Positions 12,901-22,484 are shown, counted from the stretch's first letter. The stretch is 64,000 nt of DNA from an uncultured Pelagibacteraceae bacterium (GCA_902563575.1 CACEXV010000001.1:398354-462353), one strand, 5' to 3'. Numbers and translations are program-made. The notes: a model not told the origin generated them from the sequence alone.

Positions 12901-14457
12901 ATAATGTGAGAGAGGTCTAAAGTGACTCGACAGAACAGCAACTGGGGTATCATCACCCATAGAGCCTGTTGCCTCTTTGCTATCCTCTACCATTGGATGA
13001 AGAATTAACTCAAGGTCTTCAATGCTATAACCTGATAAATATTGTCTTCTTCGTAGATCATTTCCGGAAAAAGACGTAACTTCTTTTGATGAGGATAATT
13101 TTTTGTCTAAATCGACTATTTGGCTATTAAATTTTTTATATTCGTTAGAAATATAATCTTTAATTTCTTTATCATGATAAAACTTCCCTTCCTTCAAGTC
13201 TACCGCAATAAGTTCTCCGGGGCCTAACCTTCCTTTTTTTATTATTTTTTCTTCCGGTAAATCTATCATGCCTGTTTCTGATCCAGCAAAAATAAGATCA
13301 TCAGAAGTTATCGTATACCTTAATGGTCTCAAACCATTCCTATCAACTGATGCAAGAACCCATTTAGAATCGGTTGCGCAAATTGCTGCTGGTCCATCCC
13401 ACGGCTCAATAGCACTATTTAAAAAATTAAATAGCTGCTGGTGATTTTGTGGCACTGTCTTACTTCTCTTAGACCACGCGTCTGGGATCATCATTAATTT
13501 TATTAAAGGGGCCAATTTTCCTGAATGTGTAAGTAACTCAAATACATTATCTAATGACGCAGAATCTGAATTACCAGGGATAATTACAGGCTTCAAATCT
13601 TCAATATTTTCAAAAAGATCATTGGACATATCTTGCTCATGAACCTTCATCCAATTAACATTGCCTTTCAAAGTGTTGATCTCGCCGTTATGAGCTAACG
13701 TTCTAAACGGCTGAGCGAGATCCCAACTCGGAAAAGTATTTGTGGAGTATCTTTGATGAAAAATTGCAAATCTCGATTTAAAATTTTTATCTTTCAAATC
13801 AGGGTAAAAATCGGCTAAAGCCTCAGCCAAAAACATTCCTTTATAAACGATCGATCTTGAGCTTAAAGAACATAAATAAAGTTCATTTAATTGATTTTCT
13901 CTGGCGATTTTTTCAATTTTTTTTCTTGCCTCAAATAGATCTCTCTCTAACGCGTTAGTTTTAATGTCAGTATTTTTTCTAAATAAAACTTGTGCGATTT
14001 CGGGCCTATTCGTCTCTGCGGTTGTACCTAAAACTTTTGGGTTTACTGGAACCTGTCTCCATCCATAAATGTAATAATCTTTATTTAGTAAAATAGTTTC
14101 AATTATTGATCTACATTTCTCCTGTTTTGCATAGTCGTTTCTCGGCATAAAGACCATGCCTACACAGATTCTTTTTGTATCATCATGAGTATGACCAGTT
14201 TTGTTAATTTTATCTTTGAAAAAGTCTGGTGAAATTTCCAATTTTATGCCAGCTCCATCTCCTGACTTGCCGTCAGCGTCTACTGCGCCTCGATGCCATA
14301 CAGCTTTGAGCGCTTTGATTCCATGTTCAACTACTTCTCTACTTTTTTGACCATTTGTAGTTGCAATCAATCCTACGCCGCAAGCCTCGTGCTCCATACT
14401 TGGATCGTATACTTTACCTTCAATAAGTTTTTTTTTATTTTTTTTATAGATTTTCAT
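9958..14457 (-). CDS. gltB: Glutamate synthase large subunit
   Basis: 1499 aa; N-terminal glutaminase (EACGVGLIA), FMN/Fe-S domain (CIMVRQCHSNTCPVGVCTQ), GXGXG C-terminus (GNTVLYGSTSGKMFASGKAGERF). Confidence 0.98.
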   Translation of the reverse strand: MKIYKKNKKKLIEGKVYDPSMEHEACGVGLIATTNGQKSREVVEHGIKALKAVWHRGAVDADGKSGDGAGIKLEISPDFFKDKINKTGHTHDDTKRICVGMVFMPRNDYAKQEKCRSIIETILLNKDYYIYGWRQVPVNPKVLGTTAETNRPEIAQVLFRKNTDIKTNALERDLFEARKKIEKIARENQLNELYLCSLSSRSIVYKGMFLAEALADFYPDLKDKNFKSRFAIFHQRYSTNTFPSWDLAQPFRTLAHNGEINTLKGNVNWMKVHEQDMSNDLFENIEDLKPVIIPGNSDSASLDNVFELLTHSGKLAPLIKLMMIPDAWSKRSKTVPQNHQQLFNFLNSAIEPWDGPAAICATDSKWVLASVDRNGLRPLRYTITSDDLIFAGSETGMIDLPEEKIIKKGRLGPGELIAVDLKEGKFYHDKEIKDYISNEYKKFNSQIVDLDKKLSSSKEVTSFSGNDLRRRQYLSGYSIEDLELILHPMVEDSKEATGSMGDDTPVAVLSSHFRPLSHYFRQNFSQVTNPPIDSLRENKVMSLKTRFGNLGNILDFDNLTEETIYVLDSPILSNSQIKKFKKLFASKIRTIDCTFKTTETLKEGLEKIKNDAEISVREGSTTLVLSDKNIGATRANIPMVLAVGAINSHLVNLGLRGYCSINVETSETLDTHSFAVLIGVGATTINPYLTIDSIFQRFEKKLFGELSFNDCVLRFKKSIENGLLKIMSKMGISVISAYRGGCNFETVGLSRALVSDYFPGMVSRISGIGIKGIEEKIKELHEKAFKKDVYILPIGGIYKYRKSGEEHQFQGKLIHTLQHAVGSGSYETYKKYSDGIHGLKPINLRDLLDFRKDKEEIDVKDVEPIQELTKRFGSGSMSHGALSEEAHETLAIGMNRIKGASCSGEGGEDARRFKVLENGDTANSRVKQVASARFGVTVDYLNNCNEIEIKIAQGAKPGEGGQLPGFKVTKDIARLRHSTPGVTLISPPPHHDIYSIEDLAQLIYDLKQINPGARIGVKLVASTGIGTIAAGVAKAKADVILISGHSGGTGASPQTSVKYAGIPWEMGLTEAHQILTLNNLRHKVTLRTDGGLKTGRDVVMAAMMGAEEFGMGTSSLIAMGCIMVRQCHSNTCPVGVCTQDEELRKKFSGTPDKVENFFKFVAREVREILASLGYKSLNEIIGRTDLLSQVSRGSPNLDDLDLNPLLVQTDPGDNPRYCKDKIINPVPNTLDEKIWADIKDSFNKDKKIDVNYKVQNTQRAIGTRLSHYVYKKFGNNALANDSININLEGSAGQSLGAFLAKGITLKVFGDSNDYVGKGLSGGKIIVRTSKKSNLISNNNVIIGNTVLYGSTSGKMFASGKAGERFAVRNSGSIGIVEGCGSNGCEYMTGGAVVILGDVGDNFAAGMTGGMAFVYDPKNKFENYVNPQTVVWQIPETDYWRDYLKSNLIEFVKDTSSIIGQKLIDNYEKEVKNFKQVCPKEMLDKLKNPITLKNLRSKSA

Positions 14458-15902
14458 TACGCAGCAAAGTCTTTTTTTAATTTTTTTCTTTTATCTGAAA
14501 TAAATTTTTCTATTTGGACCGCTGCATCTCTACCATCTCTTATGGCCCATACAACTAGAGAAGCTCCTCTTACTATATCGCCTGCTGCGAAAACACCCTC
14601 AAGATTTGTTTGCATAGAGCGTAAATCGATTTTAATAGTGCCCCATTTAGAAACTGCTAGTTCTTCAGCTCCAAATAAATTTGGAATATCTTCTGGATCA
14701 AAACCTAGTGATTTTATAACTAAATCAGCCGGCATTTTAAATTCTGAGCCGTCTTGAGAAATTGGTTTTCTACGACCCGATTGATCTGGTTCACCTAAAA
14801 TCATTTTATTAACTTCTACTTCTTCGACTTTGTCTTTACCTAAAAACTTTTTTGGACTAGTTAACCAAACAAAATCTACACCTTCTTCTATCGCATTTCC
14901 AACTTCTCTTGCTGAACCTGGCATGTTCTCTTTGTCTCTCCTGTATAAACACTTTACAGATTTAGCTTTCTGTCTAACAGCTGTTCTAACACAATCCATA
15001 GCAGTGTCACCTCCACCTATAACAACTATATCTTTCCCCTCCGCATTAAGTGTACCGTTGTCAAAAAGATCGACTTTATCTCCCAGTCCTTTTTTATTTG
15101 ATGCAGTTAAAAAATCCATAGCTGGAAAAATATTTTTTAAATTTGATCCTGGGACCTCAATCTCTCTCGCCTTATATACCCCGGTCGCAATTAGTATGGC
15201 ATCGTGTTTTTTCTTAAGTTCATATAAACTTTTGTTTTTCCCGACTTCAAAATTAAGAACAAAATTGATACCTGAGTCTTTTAACAATTTCGTTCTCCGT
15301 TCAACAATGTTTTTCTCTAGTTTAAAATTAGGAATACCGTAAATTAGTAAGCCACCTGGCCTATCGTATCTGTCATAAATCGTTACTTGAAAACCAAATT
15401 TTCTTAACTCTTCTGCGCATGCAAGTCCTGCTGGTCCAGATCCAATTATCCCGACTGACTCTTTAAGTTCTTTTTTTACAACAACCGGTTTCACCCATCC
15501 CTTTTCCCAGGCAGTATCAGTAATGTATTTTTCTATAGATCCAATAGTAACAGTACCGTGACCAGATTGTTCAATAACGCAATTGCCCTCGCAGAGTCTA
15601 TCTTGCGGACAAATCCTTCCACAAACTTCCGGCATGTTATTTGTACTTTGAGATAACTTATATGCATCCTCCAAACGCCCCTCGGCAGTAAGTTTTAACC
15701 AATCAGGAATATTGTTGCTCAATGGACAGTGTATTTGGCAAAAAGGTACGCCGCATTGCGAACACCTACTAGATTGCTCTTTAGCTTTGGTTTCGATGTA
15801 CTCATCATAAATTTCTGAGAAATCCTTTTTCCTTTTAATGGTCTCTCTCTTCGGCGGAGTCTCTTGACTTATATCGGTAAATTTTAACATTTTATCTGTC
15901 AT
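14457..15902 (-). CDS. gltD: Glutamate synthase small subunit
   Basis: 481 aa; Fe-S cysteines (CSQCGVPFCQIHCPLSNNIPDW), dinucleotide motifs (VGIIGSGPAGLACAEEL, IVVIGGGDTAMDCVRTA). Confidence 0.98.
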   Translation of the reverse strand: MTDKMLKFTDISQETPPKRETIKRKKDFSEIYDEYIETKAKEQSSRCSQCGVPFCQIHCPLSNNIPDWLKLTAEGRLEDAYKLSQSTNNMPEVCGRICPQDRLCEGNCVIEQSGHGTVTIGSIEKYITDTAWEKGWVKPVVVKKELKESVGIIGSGPAGLACAEELRKFGFQVTIYDRYDRPGGLLIYGIPNFKLEKNIVERRTKLLKDSGINFVLNFEVGKNKSLYELKKKHDAILIATGVYKAREIEVPGSNLKNIFPAMDFLTASNKKGLGDKVDLFDNGTLNAEGKDIVVIGGGDTAMDCVRTAVRQKAKSVKCLYRRDKENMPGSAREVGNAIEEGVDFVWLTSPKKFLGKDKVEEVEVNKMILGEPDQSGRRKPISQDGSEFKMPADLVIKSLGFDPEDIPNLFGAEELAVSKWGTIKIDLRSMQTNLEGVFAAGDIVRGASLVVWAIRDGRDAAVQIEKFISDKRKKLKKDFAA

Positions 15903-15947
15903 AATCTGACTGACTTAAATCAAATTTTATAACAAATAAAGTAAAAA

Positions 15948-15968
15948 TAGGTAATTATTATTTACCTA
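15948..15968. promoter_or_regulatory. 21-bp inverted repeat TAGGTAA-N7-TTACCTA between divergent gltD and uppP
   Basis: Perfect 7-bp arms read directly from sequence; function inferred. Confidence 0.4.
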
Positions 15969-15990
15969 AATGTGAAAAACTCCACAAAGT

Positions 15991-16020
15991 TTGACATTTC
16001 TTGGAGCATATCAGATATGC
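15991..16020 (+). promoter_or_regulatory. Possible uppP promoter: TTGACA at 15991..15996, with 15-bp palindrome GCATATCaGATATGC (16006..16020) where a -10 would lie
   Basis: Consensus -35 hexamer and perfect 7-bp-arm palindrome; -10 assignment uncertain. Confidence 0.4.
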
Positions 16021-16070
16021 AAAAATATAATATCTTTGGAAATCAACTTAAAGTTTTATAAAAAGATTAT

Positions 16071-16826
16071 ATGGTTGAAGTTATTGTTCTATCTTTAATT
16101 CAAGGAATTACAGAATTCATACCCGTTTCATCCTCCTCGCATTTGATAATATTCACAAAATTAAGCTCATACAATGAGGGCGGGCTTTTACTTGATGTAA
16201 GCCTACATATCGGATCTTTTCTGGCAGTGGTATTATTTTTTAGAAAAGAATTAATTATGTTTATTCTGGATAAAAGAATATTTTGTCTTTTATTGTTAGC
16301 TTCAATTCCAATATTGATTTCAGGTTACTATTTAACAAAAACAAATTTAATAAATGATTTAAGAACCTTGAGGATTATTGGTTGGATGACGATAATCTTT
16401 GCGTTATATTTATATTTTTCGGACAAAAATAAAGGTAATTTTATTATCAAAAATCATTTAAATTTACGCTATTCACTCATTATAGGTTTAATTCATATAA
16501 TTGCTCTGATACCAGGAGTAAGTCGATCAGGTATCGTAATATCGATATCGAGAAATCTTGGATTTAGCAGAGTAGACTCAGCTAAGATTTCATTTTTGCT
16601 TTCTATACCAGTTTTAGCTGGAGTAAGTTTTTATGGATTATATGAAACTTTGCATATTTCTTCAGAAAGGATTACAAGTTTGAATTTAATGAGTGTAGGT
16701 TTTTCTTTTATTGTATCTTATTTAACTATAAAATTTTTTTTAATATATATTCAGAGGTTTAATATGAATATTTTTGTTATCTATAGGTTAATACTCGGAA
16801 TATTAATTCTTTTATATGCTTACTAA
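16071..16826 (+). CDS. uppP: Undecaprenyl-diphosphatase (BacA/UppP)
   Basis: 251 aa; GITEFIPVSSSSHLII and ALIPGVSRSGIVI motifs. Confidence 0.95.
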   Translation: MVEVIVLSLIQGITEFIPVSSSSHLIIFTKLSSYNEGGLLLDVSLHIGSFLAVVLFFRKELIMFILDKRIFCLLLLASIPILISGYYLTKTNLINDLRTLRIIGWMTIIFALYLYFSDKNKGNFIIKNHLNLRYSLIIGLIHIIALIPGVSRSGIVISISRNLGFSRVDSAKISFLLSIPVLAGVSFYGLYETLHISSERITSLNLMSVGFSFIVSYLTIKFFLIYIQRFNMNIFVIYRLILGILILLYAY

Positions 16827-18099
16827 AATATTTAAAAATAATTATGATATAATAAATATTTTAATCGCATTAATTCCTATTTCTTATGCATTAGGTAATC
16901 TTATTTTAAGTTTAAACACGTTATTAATTGTGGTAATAGGAATTTTTTTATTCAAATTTGAAGTATTTGCAACAAAACAGAAGATTTTAAATTATCTTAT
17001 TTATTTTTTCTTTTTTTACATAATTTTTGTAACAATTTTCAATAATATTGACTCTATAAGTGAAAATGAACTTTATAAGAAGCATATAATTAAATCTTTT
17101 CTTTATTTAAGATACTTATTATTATTTTTAGTGGTTGCTAAATTAACTGAAACTGGAAACTTTAACGTAAAATATTTATTTTTTACATCAGCGTTTATGT
17201 CATTATTTTTAGCAATTGATATAATAGTTCAGTATTCTTTCGGGCAAGATTTATTTGGTATAGTTTCAGTAGATGAGATTAGAAGAGCCGGATTTTTTGG
17301 TGACGAATTTATTGCAGGAGGTTATCTCCAAATTTTTTCTTTCTTCTTAATTTTTTCTTCAGTTTTATTTTCAAAAAACAGAAAAATATTTGTTCTTACT
17401 TTTTTACTTTCTTGTGTTTTATTATTAAGCTCAATAATTCTAACAGGAAATAGAATGCCGCTCATGCTTTTCTTGATGGGATTAGTGCTTTTTGCTTTTT
17501 TAGAAAGAAGATTTAGAAAACATATAATCACACTCTCATTTATTTTTTTAGTAATATCCGCTGTTTTAATTAATAATTATAAACCTGCAAAAAATTTTGT
17601 AAAACTTTATTACACGCATTCTTACGAAATAGTTTTTACCTCAATGGATTTGTTTAATAATAAAATCGACTATGAGGTAAAAAGTCATCACCTTAAAACT
17701 TTTAACGCGGGAATTGACCTGTGGAAACAAAAAAAGGTTTTTGGTTCAGGTCTCAAGTCTTTTAGAATTAATTGTGAATTTGATTTTAACAAATTGTGTA
17801 ATACACATCCACACAACTATTATATAGAATTATTACTTGATATCGGCTTAGTTGGAACTTTTAGTATGATTTTAATCTTTTTAATTCCAATAGTTTCTTT
17901 TATAAAAAACAACTACATTTCTTATAATAAAAATTTATTTGAAAGAATTACCGTTTTACCCTTTTTCTTAACTACTTTCGCCTATGCTTTTCCAATTAAA
18001 AGCTCTGGAAGCTTTTTTACAACGACAGTATCTACTTTTATTTTTTTATTCTTGGCTATTTTAATTAATTCTGAAAAAATAAAGTTAAATAAAAATTGA
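16816..18099 (+). CDS. O-antigen ligase/polymerase-like membrane protein (Wzy_C type)
   Basis: 427 aa polytopic protein with large loop and GNRMPLMLFLMGL..HPHNYYIELLLDIGLVG. Confidence 0.8.
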   Translation: MLTKIFKNNYDIINILIALIPISYALGNLILSLNTLLIVVIGIFLFKFEVFATKQKILNYLIYFFFFYIIFVTIFNNIDSISENELYKKHIIKSFLYLRYLLLFLVVAKLTETGNFNVKYLFFTSAFMSLFLAIDIIVQYSFGQDLFGIVSVDEIRRAGFFGDEFIAGGYLQIFSFFLIFSSVLFSKNRKIFVLTFLLSCVLLLSSIILTGNRMPLMLFLMGLVLFAFLERRFRKHIITLSFIFLVISAVLINNYKPAKNFVKLYYTHSYEIVFTSMDLFNNKIDYEVKSHHLKTFNAGIDLWKQKKVFGSGLKSFRINCEFDFNKLCNTHPHNYYIELLLDIGLVGTFSMILIFLIPIVSFIKNNYISYNKNLFERITVLPFFLTTFAYAFPIKSSGSFFTTTVSTFIFLFLAILINSEKIKLNKN

Positions 18100-18191
18100 A
18101 ATTAAAAATAATATAAAAAAAACTACAATAAAGAAGACTGGTACAGCTTTAGAAAGAGATATATTAAACATTATTACTTGTATCAAATTTT

Positions 18192-18268
18192 TGGTGCGCC
18201 TGCTAGGATTTGAACCCAGAGCCTCCTGGTCCGTAGCCAAGCGCTCTATCCAGTTGAGCTACAGGCGC
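18192..18268 (-). tRNA. tRNA-Arg (anticodon ACG), encoded CCA
   Basis: Reverse complement GCGCCTGTAGCTCAACTGGATAGAGCGCTTGGCTACGGACCAGGAGGCTCTGGGTTCAAATCCTAGCAGGCGCACCA folds as a cloverleaf; loop CTACGGA. Confidence 0.97.
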
Positions 18269-18330
18269 ATAATTACCAATTATCAAAGAAAATGTTGTAT
18301 TTAAAGACTTAACATCTATATATTATATTT

Positions 18331-19509
18331 ATGTCAAATAAGTCAGTAGTAATTACATCTGCAGTAAGAACTGCAGTAGGTTCATTAAATAAAAGCTTAA
18401 AAAATGTTCCGGGATATGAACTGGGATCAGCTGTGATTAAAGGTTCATTAGACCAATCAAAAATAAAAAAAGAAGATATTGATGAAATTATTATGGGACA
18501 AGTTTTAACTGGTGGAGCTGGTCAAAACCCAGCCAGACAAGCATCTATTCACTCTGGTATCCCAAAAGAAAAACCGGCCTACGTTGTCAATCAAGTTTGT
18601 GGTTCTGGAATAAGGTCAGTGGCCTCTGGCTATCAAAGCATTAAGTCTGGGGATAGTAAAATTATTATTGCTGGTGGGCAAGAGAGTATGTCTCTTGCAC
18701 CTCATGCAATTCATCTACGGGATGGAAAAAAACTTGGTGATACAGAAATGACTGACACAATGATTAAAGATGGATTGTGGGACGCCTTTCATGGATACCA
18801 TATGGGTGTAACTGCTGAGAATGTAGCAACAAAATTTCAAGTCACAAGAGATCAGCAAGATAAATTTGCTCTCAACTCTCAAGAAAAAGCTTTAAATGCG
18901 CAAAAAGGAAATAAATTTAAAGACGAAATAATTAATTTTAAAATTAAATCAAAAAAAGCAGAAGTTGACTTTAAAATTGATGAACATCCAAGAGAAGGTA
19001 TTAATTTAGATGCACTGAAAAGATTAAAACCAGTTTTTAAAAAAGACGGTACTGTTACAGCAGGAAATGCTTCAGGTATCAATGATGGAGCTGCAGCTGT
19101 AACGCTAATGTCCTCTGATGAGGCTGAAAAAAGAAATCTAAAAAAATTGGCAACTATTAAATCTTGGGCTAGTTGTGGAGTTGATCCTGCGCTTATGGGC
19201 ACAGGTCCTATACCTTCTTCAAAAAAAGCTTTGGATCTTGCAGGCTGGACTGTAAAAGATTTAGATTTACTTGAGATTAATGAAGCTTTTGCAGCGCAAA
19301 GCATTGCAGTAATAAAAACTCTTGGAGTTCCCCAAGAAAAGGTAAATGTCAATGGTGGTGCAATAGCAATTGGTCATCCAATAGGAGCATCCGGTACGAG
19401 AATACTAGTAACGCTAATACATGAAATGATTAAAAGAGACTCAAAAAAAGGCTTAGCAACATTATGTATAGGTGGTGGCATGGGGATTGCCATGTGTATT
19501 GAAAGATAA
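18331..19509 (+). CDS. Acetyl-CoA C-acetyltransferase (thiolase)
   Basis: 392 aa; VNQVCGSGIRSV, NVNGGAIAIGHPIGASGTRI, CIGGGMGIAMCIE. Confidence 0.96.
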   Translation: MSNKSVVITSAVRTAVGSLNKSLKNVPGYELGSAVIKGSLDQSKIKKEDIDEIIMGQVLTGGAGQNPARQASIHSGIPKEKPAYVVNQVCGSGIRSVASGYQSIKSGDSKIIIAGGQESMSLAPHAIHLRDGKKLGDTEMTDTMIKDGLWDAFHGYHMGVTAENVATKFQVTRDQQDKFALNSQEKALNAQKGNKFKDEIINFKIKSKKAEVDFKIDEHPREGINLDALKRLKPVFKKDGTVTAGNASGINDGAAAVTLMSSDEAEKRNLKKLATIKSWASCGVDPALMGTGPIPSSKKALDLAGWTVKDLDLLEINEAFAAQSIAVIKTLGVPQEKVNVNGGAIAIGHPIGASGTRILVTLIHEMIKRDSKKGLATLCIGGGMGIAMCIER

Positions 19510-19643
19510 TGGAAATATCAAAACCATATAAGGGAAAAGGTAAAAGAAAACTTAAAAAGATGCCTTTTACCGTAAAAGGGTATTTATATTATTATTTGTT
19601 TTTTTGGATTTTGATACTCTGTATTTATTTTTCCTATAATTAA
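19509..19643 (+). CDS. Small single-TM protein, 44 aa (MEISKPYKGKGKRKLKKMPFTVKGYLYYYLFFWILILCIYFSYN)
   Basis: Translated manually; start overlaps thiolase stop (TAATG); basic N-terminus and hydrophobic C-terminus. Absent from ORF track. Confidence 0.55.
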   Translation: MEISKPYKGKGKRKLKKMPFTVKGYLYYYLFFWILILCIYFSYN

Positions 19644-19676
19644 AATTTCTTTGAAAGTGATTATCATTCTCTAAAT

Positions 19677-20570
19677 ATGGAACTTCCAATAATAAATCAT
19701 CCAGATTACGTAGCAAAAATAAATGATGACAATAAATTTCCGATTAAGAAATTTGGCGCTCTAGCAAATCATTTATTAGAAAAAAGAGTTGTTAAAACTT
19801 TTTATGTTCCCGAACCATGTTCTGTTGAAACTATGAAAACATCTCATTCGCTTGAATATATTAACCATATAAAGAATAAGACTCTTGATCTTAAATATCA
19901 AAAAAAAATCGGCTTTCCAATCAATGATAGTGTTGTTAGAAGATCATTTGTTGCAACTGGTGGAACCGTTCTCGCTAGTAAATTAGCTTTAGATGCCAAG
20001 TTGGCTTGTAATACTGCAGGTGGTAGTCATCATGCAACCTTTGAAATGGGAGCAGGTTATTGTGTATTTAATGACGTAGCTGTAGCGGCAAATTATTTAA
20101 AGAATAAAAAATATGCAAAAAAGATACTAATTCTTGATTTAGACGTTCATCAAGGTAATGGAAATTCTGAAATATTTAAAAAAGATCGAGACGTATTAAC
20201 TTTTAGTATGCACTGTGCCTCAAATTATCCAGCAAAAAAATCAAAAAGTGATATTGATATTGAGCTCAAAGATAATACTGAAGATACAGAATACCTTAAG
20301 ATATTAAATGGAAATCTTAAAGAACTTAACAAAAACAGTTATGATTTTGTGTTCTACGTTGCTGGAGTTGATATTCATCACGAAGATAGATTAGGTAAAC
20401 TTAAGATTACTGATGAAGGAATAAATATCAGAGATAAAACAGTAATTGAAAATTTTTATTCTAAAAAAATTCCATTATGTGGAGTTTTAGGCGGAGGGTA
20501 CAACAAAAGTTTCGATAAGCTCATAGAATTGCATTCAATGCTTCATAAGAATTGTGCATCATATTTTTAA
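19677..20570 (+). CDS. Histone deacetylase-family (HDAC/AcuC/AphA-like) hydrolase
   Basis: 297 aa; GGSHHATFEMGAGYCVFNDVAVAANYL, ILDLDVHQGNGN, GVLGGGYNKS. Confidence 0.93.
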   Translation: MELPIINHPDYVAKINDDNKFPIKKFGALANHLLEKRVVKTFYVPEPCSVETMKTSHSLEYINHIKNKTLDLKYQKKIGFPINDSVVRRSFVATGGTVLASKLALDAKLACNTAGGSHHATFEMGAGYCVFNDVAVAANYLKNKKYAKKILILDLDVHQGNGNSEIFKKDRDVLTFSMHCASNYPAKKSKSDIDIELKDNTEDTEYLKILNGNLKELNKNSYDFVFYVAGVDIHHEDRLGKLKITDEGINIRDKTVIENFYSKKIPLCGVLGGGYNKSFDKLIELHSMLHKNCASYF

Positions 20571-22484
20571 TTCTGGTAAATTTTCAAAATACTTTAGACT
20601 TTCGGGATTAGATATTGCTTCTTTATTATTTATTTTGTCTCCATTAATTATTTTTTTAACTGCTAATTCAACAATTTTTCCACTTTTAGTTTTTGGTATC
20701 TCGGGAACTTTGATTATAATATTGGGTACGTGTTTTGGAGAACAATTTTTTCTGATTTTTGATTTAATCAATTTTATTTTTTCTTCATCCAATTTTTGAT
20801 TTTTTTTAGTCGTAACAAATAATATTATTCTTACATCGTCGTTAAAGTCTTGTCCTACTACTAAGCCTTCAGTAATAAAATCAATATCTTCAACTTGTTG
20901 ATAAATTTCAGCTGTTCCTATTCTTACGCCGCCGGGATTTAATGTGGCATCTGATCTACCTCGCATGATAAATCCATTATTTTTAGTTTTTTCTATAAAA
21001 TCGCCATGATGCCAAATATTTTTAAATCGATTGAAGTATGCATTATGATACTTTTCACCATTCTTATCACCCCAAAACTTTATTGGCATTGATGGAAATG
21101 GTTTTTTTACAACAAGTTCACCTTTTTCGTTATGTAAGGCACTTTTTCCCTCATCAGTGAAGACATCAACTTCAATCCCTAAGCTTTGTCCTTGTATTTC
21201 TCCTTTATGAACTTTAGAAAATAAGTTTCCTAACACTAAGCAACCAACAAGATCTGTCCCTCCCGCAATAGATGCTAGGTGCACGTCTTCTTTAATATTT
21301 TGATAAACATATCTAAAACTTTCCTCTGCTAGCGGTGAGCCTGTTGAAGTAATAATTTTTATAAAGCTTAAATCTAAATTAGTGTTTTTATAATTTTCAT
21401 TTTTCAAATGATCAATATATTTTGCGCTAACACCAAAAAGATTTATTCTTTTATTTTGGCAGTATTCTAAAAGCACATCTATTTTTGGATAAACTGGAGC
21501 TCCATCAAAAAGAAAAATTGTAGCGCCTGTTGCAAGTCCACCAACTAACCAATTCCACATCATCCATCCAGTTGTTGTATAATAAAATATTTTTTCATTA
21601 TCCCTAATATCACAATGCAACATAAATTCTTTATTGTGCTCGATGAGAACATTACCAGCACCATGCGTTATACATTTTGGTTTCCCGGTTGTACCACTTG
21701 AATAAAGAATATAAAGAGGATAATCAAATTCAAACCTTTCAAAAATTTCGTCTAATTCGGTTTGAAGTGCTTCTTTGAAATTAATAAAATTTTCAGCTTC
21801 TGTTGAATTTTTTAAGTCATAATTAAAGAAAATAATTTTTTCTATAGTTGGTATGTTTTTCTTAATTTCTTTTACTTTTTCTAAAATATCTATTTTTTTT
21901 CCATTATAAAAATAGTAATCACAGGTTATTAAGATCTTTGGTTCAATTTGTTTAAAGCGATCAACCACTCCTTGAATACCAAAATCAGGTGAACACGAAG
22001 ACCAAATGAGTCCATTTTTAGCACATGCGAGAAAACAAATAACAGACTCAATTTTATTTGGAACATAAGCTGCAACTCTGTCGCCTTTTTTCAAATTTAA
22101 TTTTTTAAGGTATGCGGAAAAACGACAAACCTTTTCGTAAAGATCTTCCCAGCAGATTTTTTCTTCAAAACCCTTTTCTGAAAGAAAATTAATAGCAATA
22201 TCTTTGGTTCTTTTTTTTATCAGATTTTCTGAGTAATTGATTTTAGAATTGGGGAAGAATTTTGTTTTATTAAAAATTTTATCTTTTCTTATTACTTCGT
22301 TCCCTTTGTCCCCAACTATTTTAGAAAAATCCCAAAATTTAGACCAAAAAATTTGAGGATTTTTAACACTCCATTCCCAAAGTTTTTTAAAATCATAATT
22401 AAAGTCTTTACCTATATATTTGGTAAATTCATTTAATTTAGATTCCTCTGCTAATTTAGTCGACGGTTTCCAAAGAAAATTCAT
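20559..22484 (-). CDS. Acetoacetyl-CoA synthetase
   Basis: 641 aa AMP-forming ligase; LYSSGTTGKPKCITHGAGNVLIEHNKE, YYTTTGWMMWNWLVGGLA, IPKTKSGKIVELAVK. Confidence 0.92.
   Translation of the reverse strand: MNFLWKPSTKLAEESKLNEFTKYIGKDFNYDFKKLWEWSVKNPQIFWSKFWDFSKIVGDKGNEVIRKDKIFNKTKFFPNSKINYSENLIKKRTKDIAINFLSEKGFEEKICWEDLYEKVCRFSAYLKKLNLKKGDRVAAYVPNKIESVICFLACAKNGLIWSSCSPDFGIQGVVDRFKQIEPKILITCDYYFYNGKKIDILEKVKEIKKNIPTIEKIIFFNYDLKNSTEAENFINFKEALQTELDEIFERFEFDYPLYILYSSGTTGKPKCITHGAGNVLIEHNKEFMLHCDIRDNEKIFYYTTTGWMMWNWLVGGLATGATIFLFDGAPVYPKIDVLLEYCQNKRINLFGVSAKYIDHLKNENYKNTNLDLSFIKIITSTGSPLAEESFRYVYQNIKEDVHLASIAGGTDLVGCLVLGNLFSKVHKGEIQGQSLGIEVDVFTDEGKSALHNEKGELVVKKPFPSMPIKFWGDKNGEKYHNAYFNRFKNIWHHGDFIEKTKNNGFIMRGRSDATLNPGGVRIGTAEIYQQVEDIDFITEGLVVGQDFNDDVRIILFVTTKKNQKLDEEKIKLIKSKIRKNCSPKHVPNIIIKVPEIPKTKSGKIVELAVKKIINGDKINNKEAISNPESLKYFENLPELKI

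Noticed and set aside
11090-15342. Plus-strand ORFs of 107-170 aa opposite gltB/gltD (11090..11458, 12560..12883, 14293..14757, 14830..15342)
   Set aside because: They lie antisense to highly conserved enzymes and read as low-information mirror translations; no recognisable domains.
18879-19352. 157-aa minus-strand ORF inside thiolase
   Set aside because: Antisense to a conserved thiolase; shadow ORF.
20554-20799. 81-aa plus-strand ORF over the acetoacetyl-CoA synthetase 3' end
   Set aside because: Antisense to a conserved C-terminal domain; no support.
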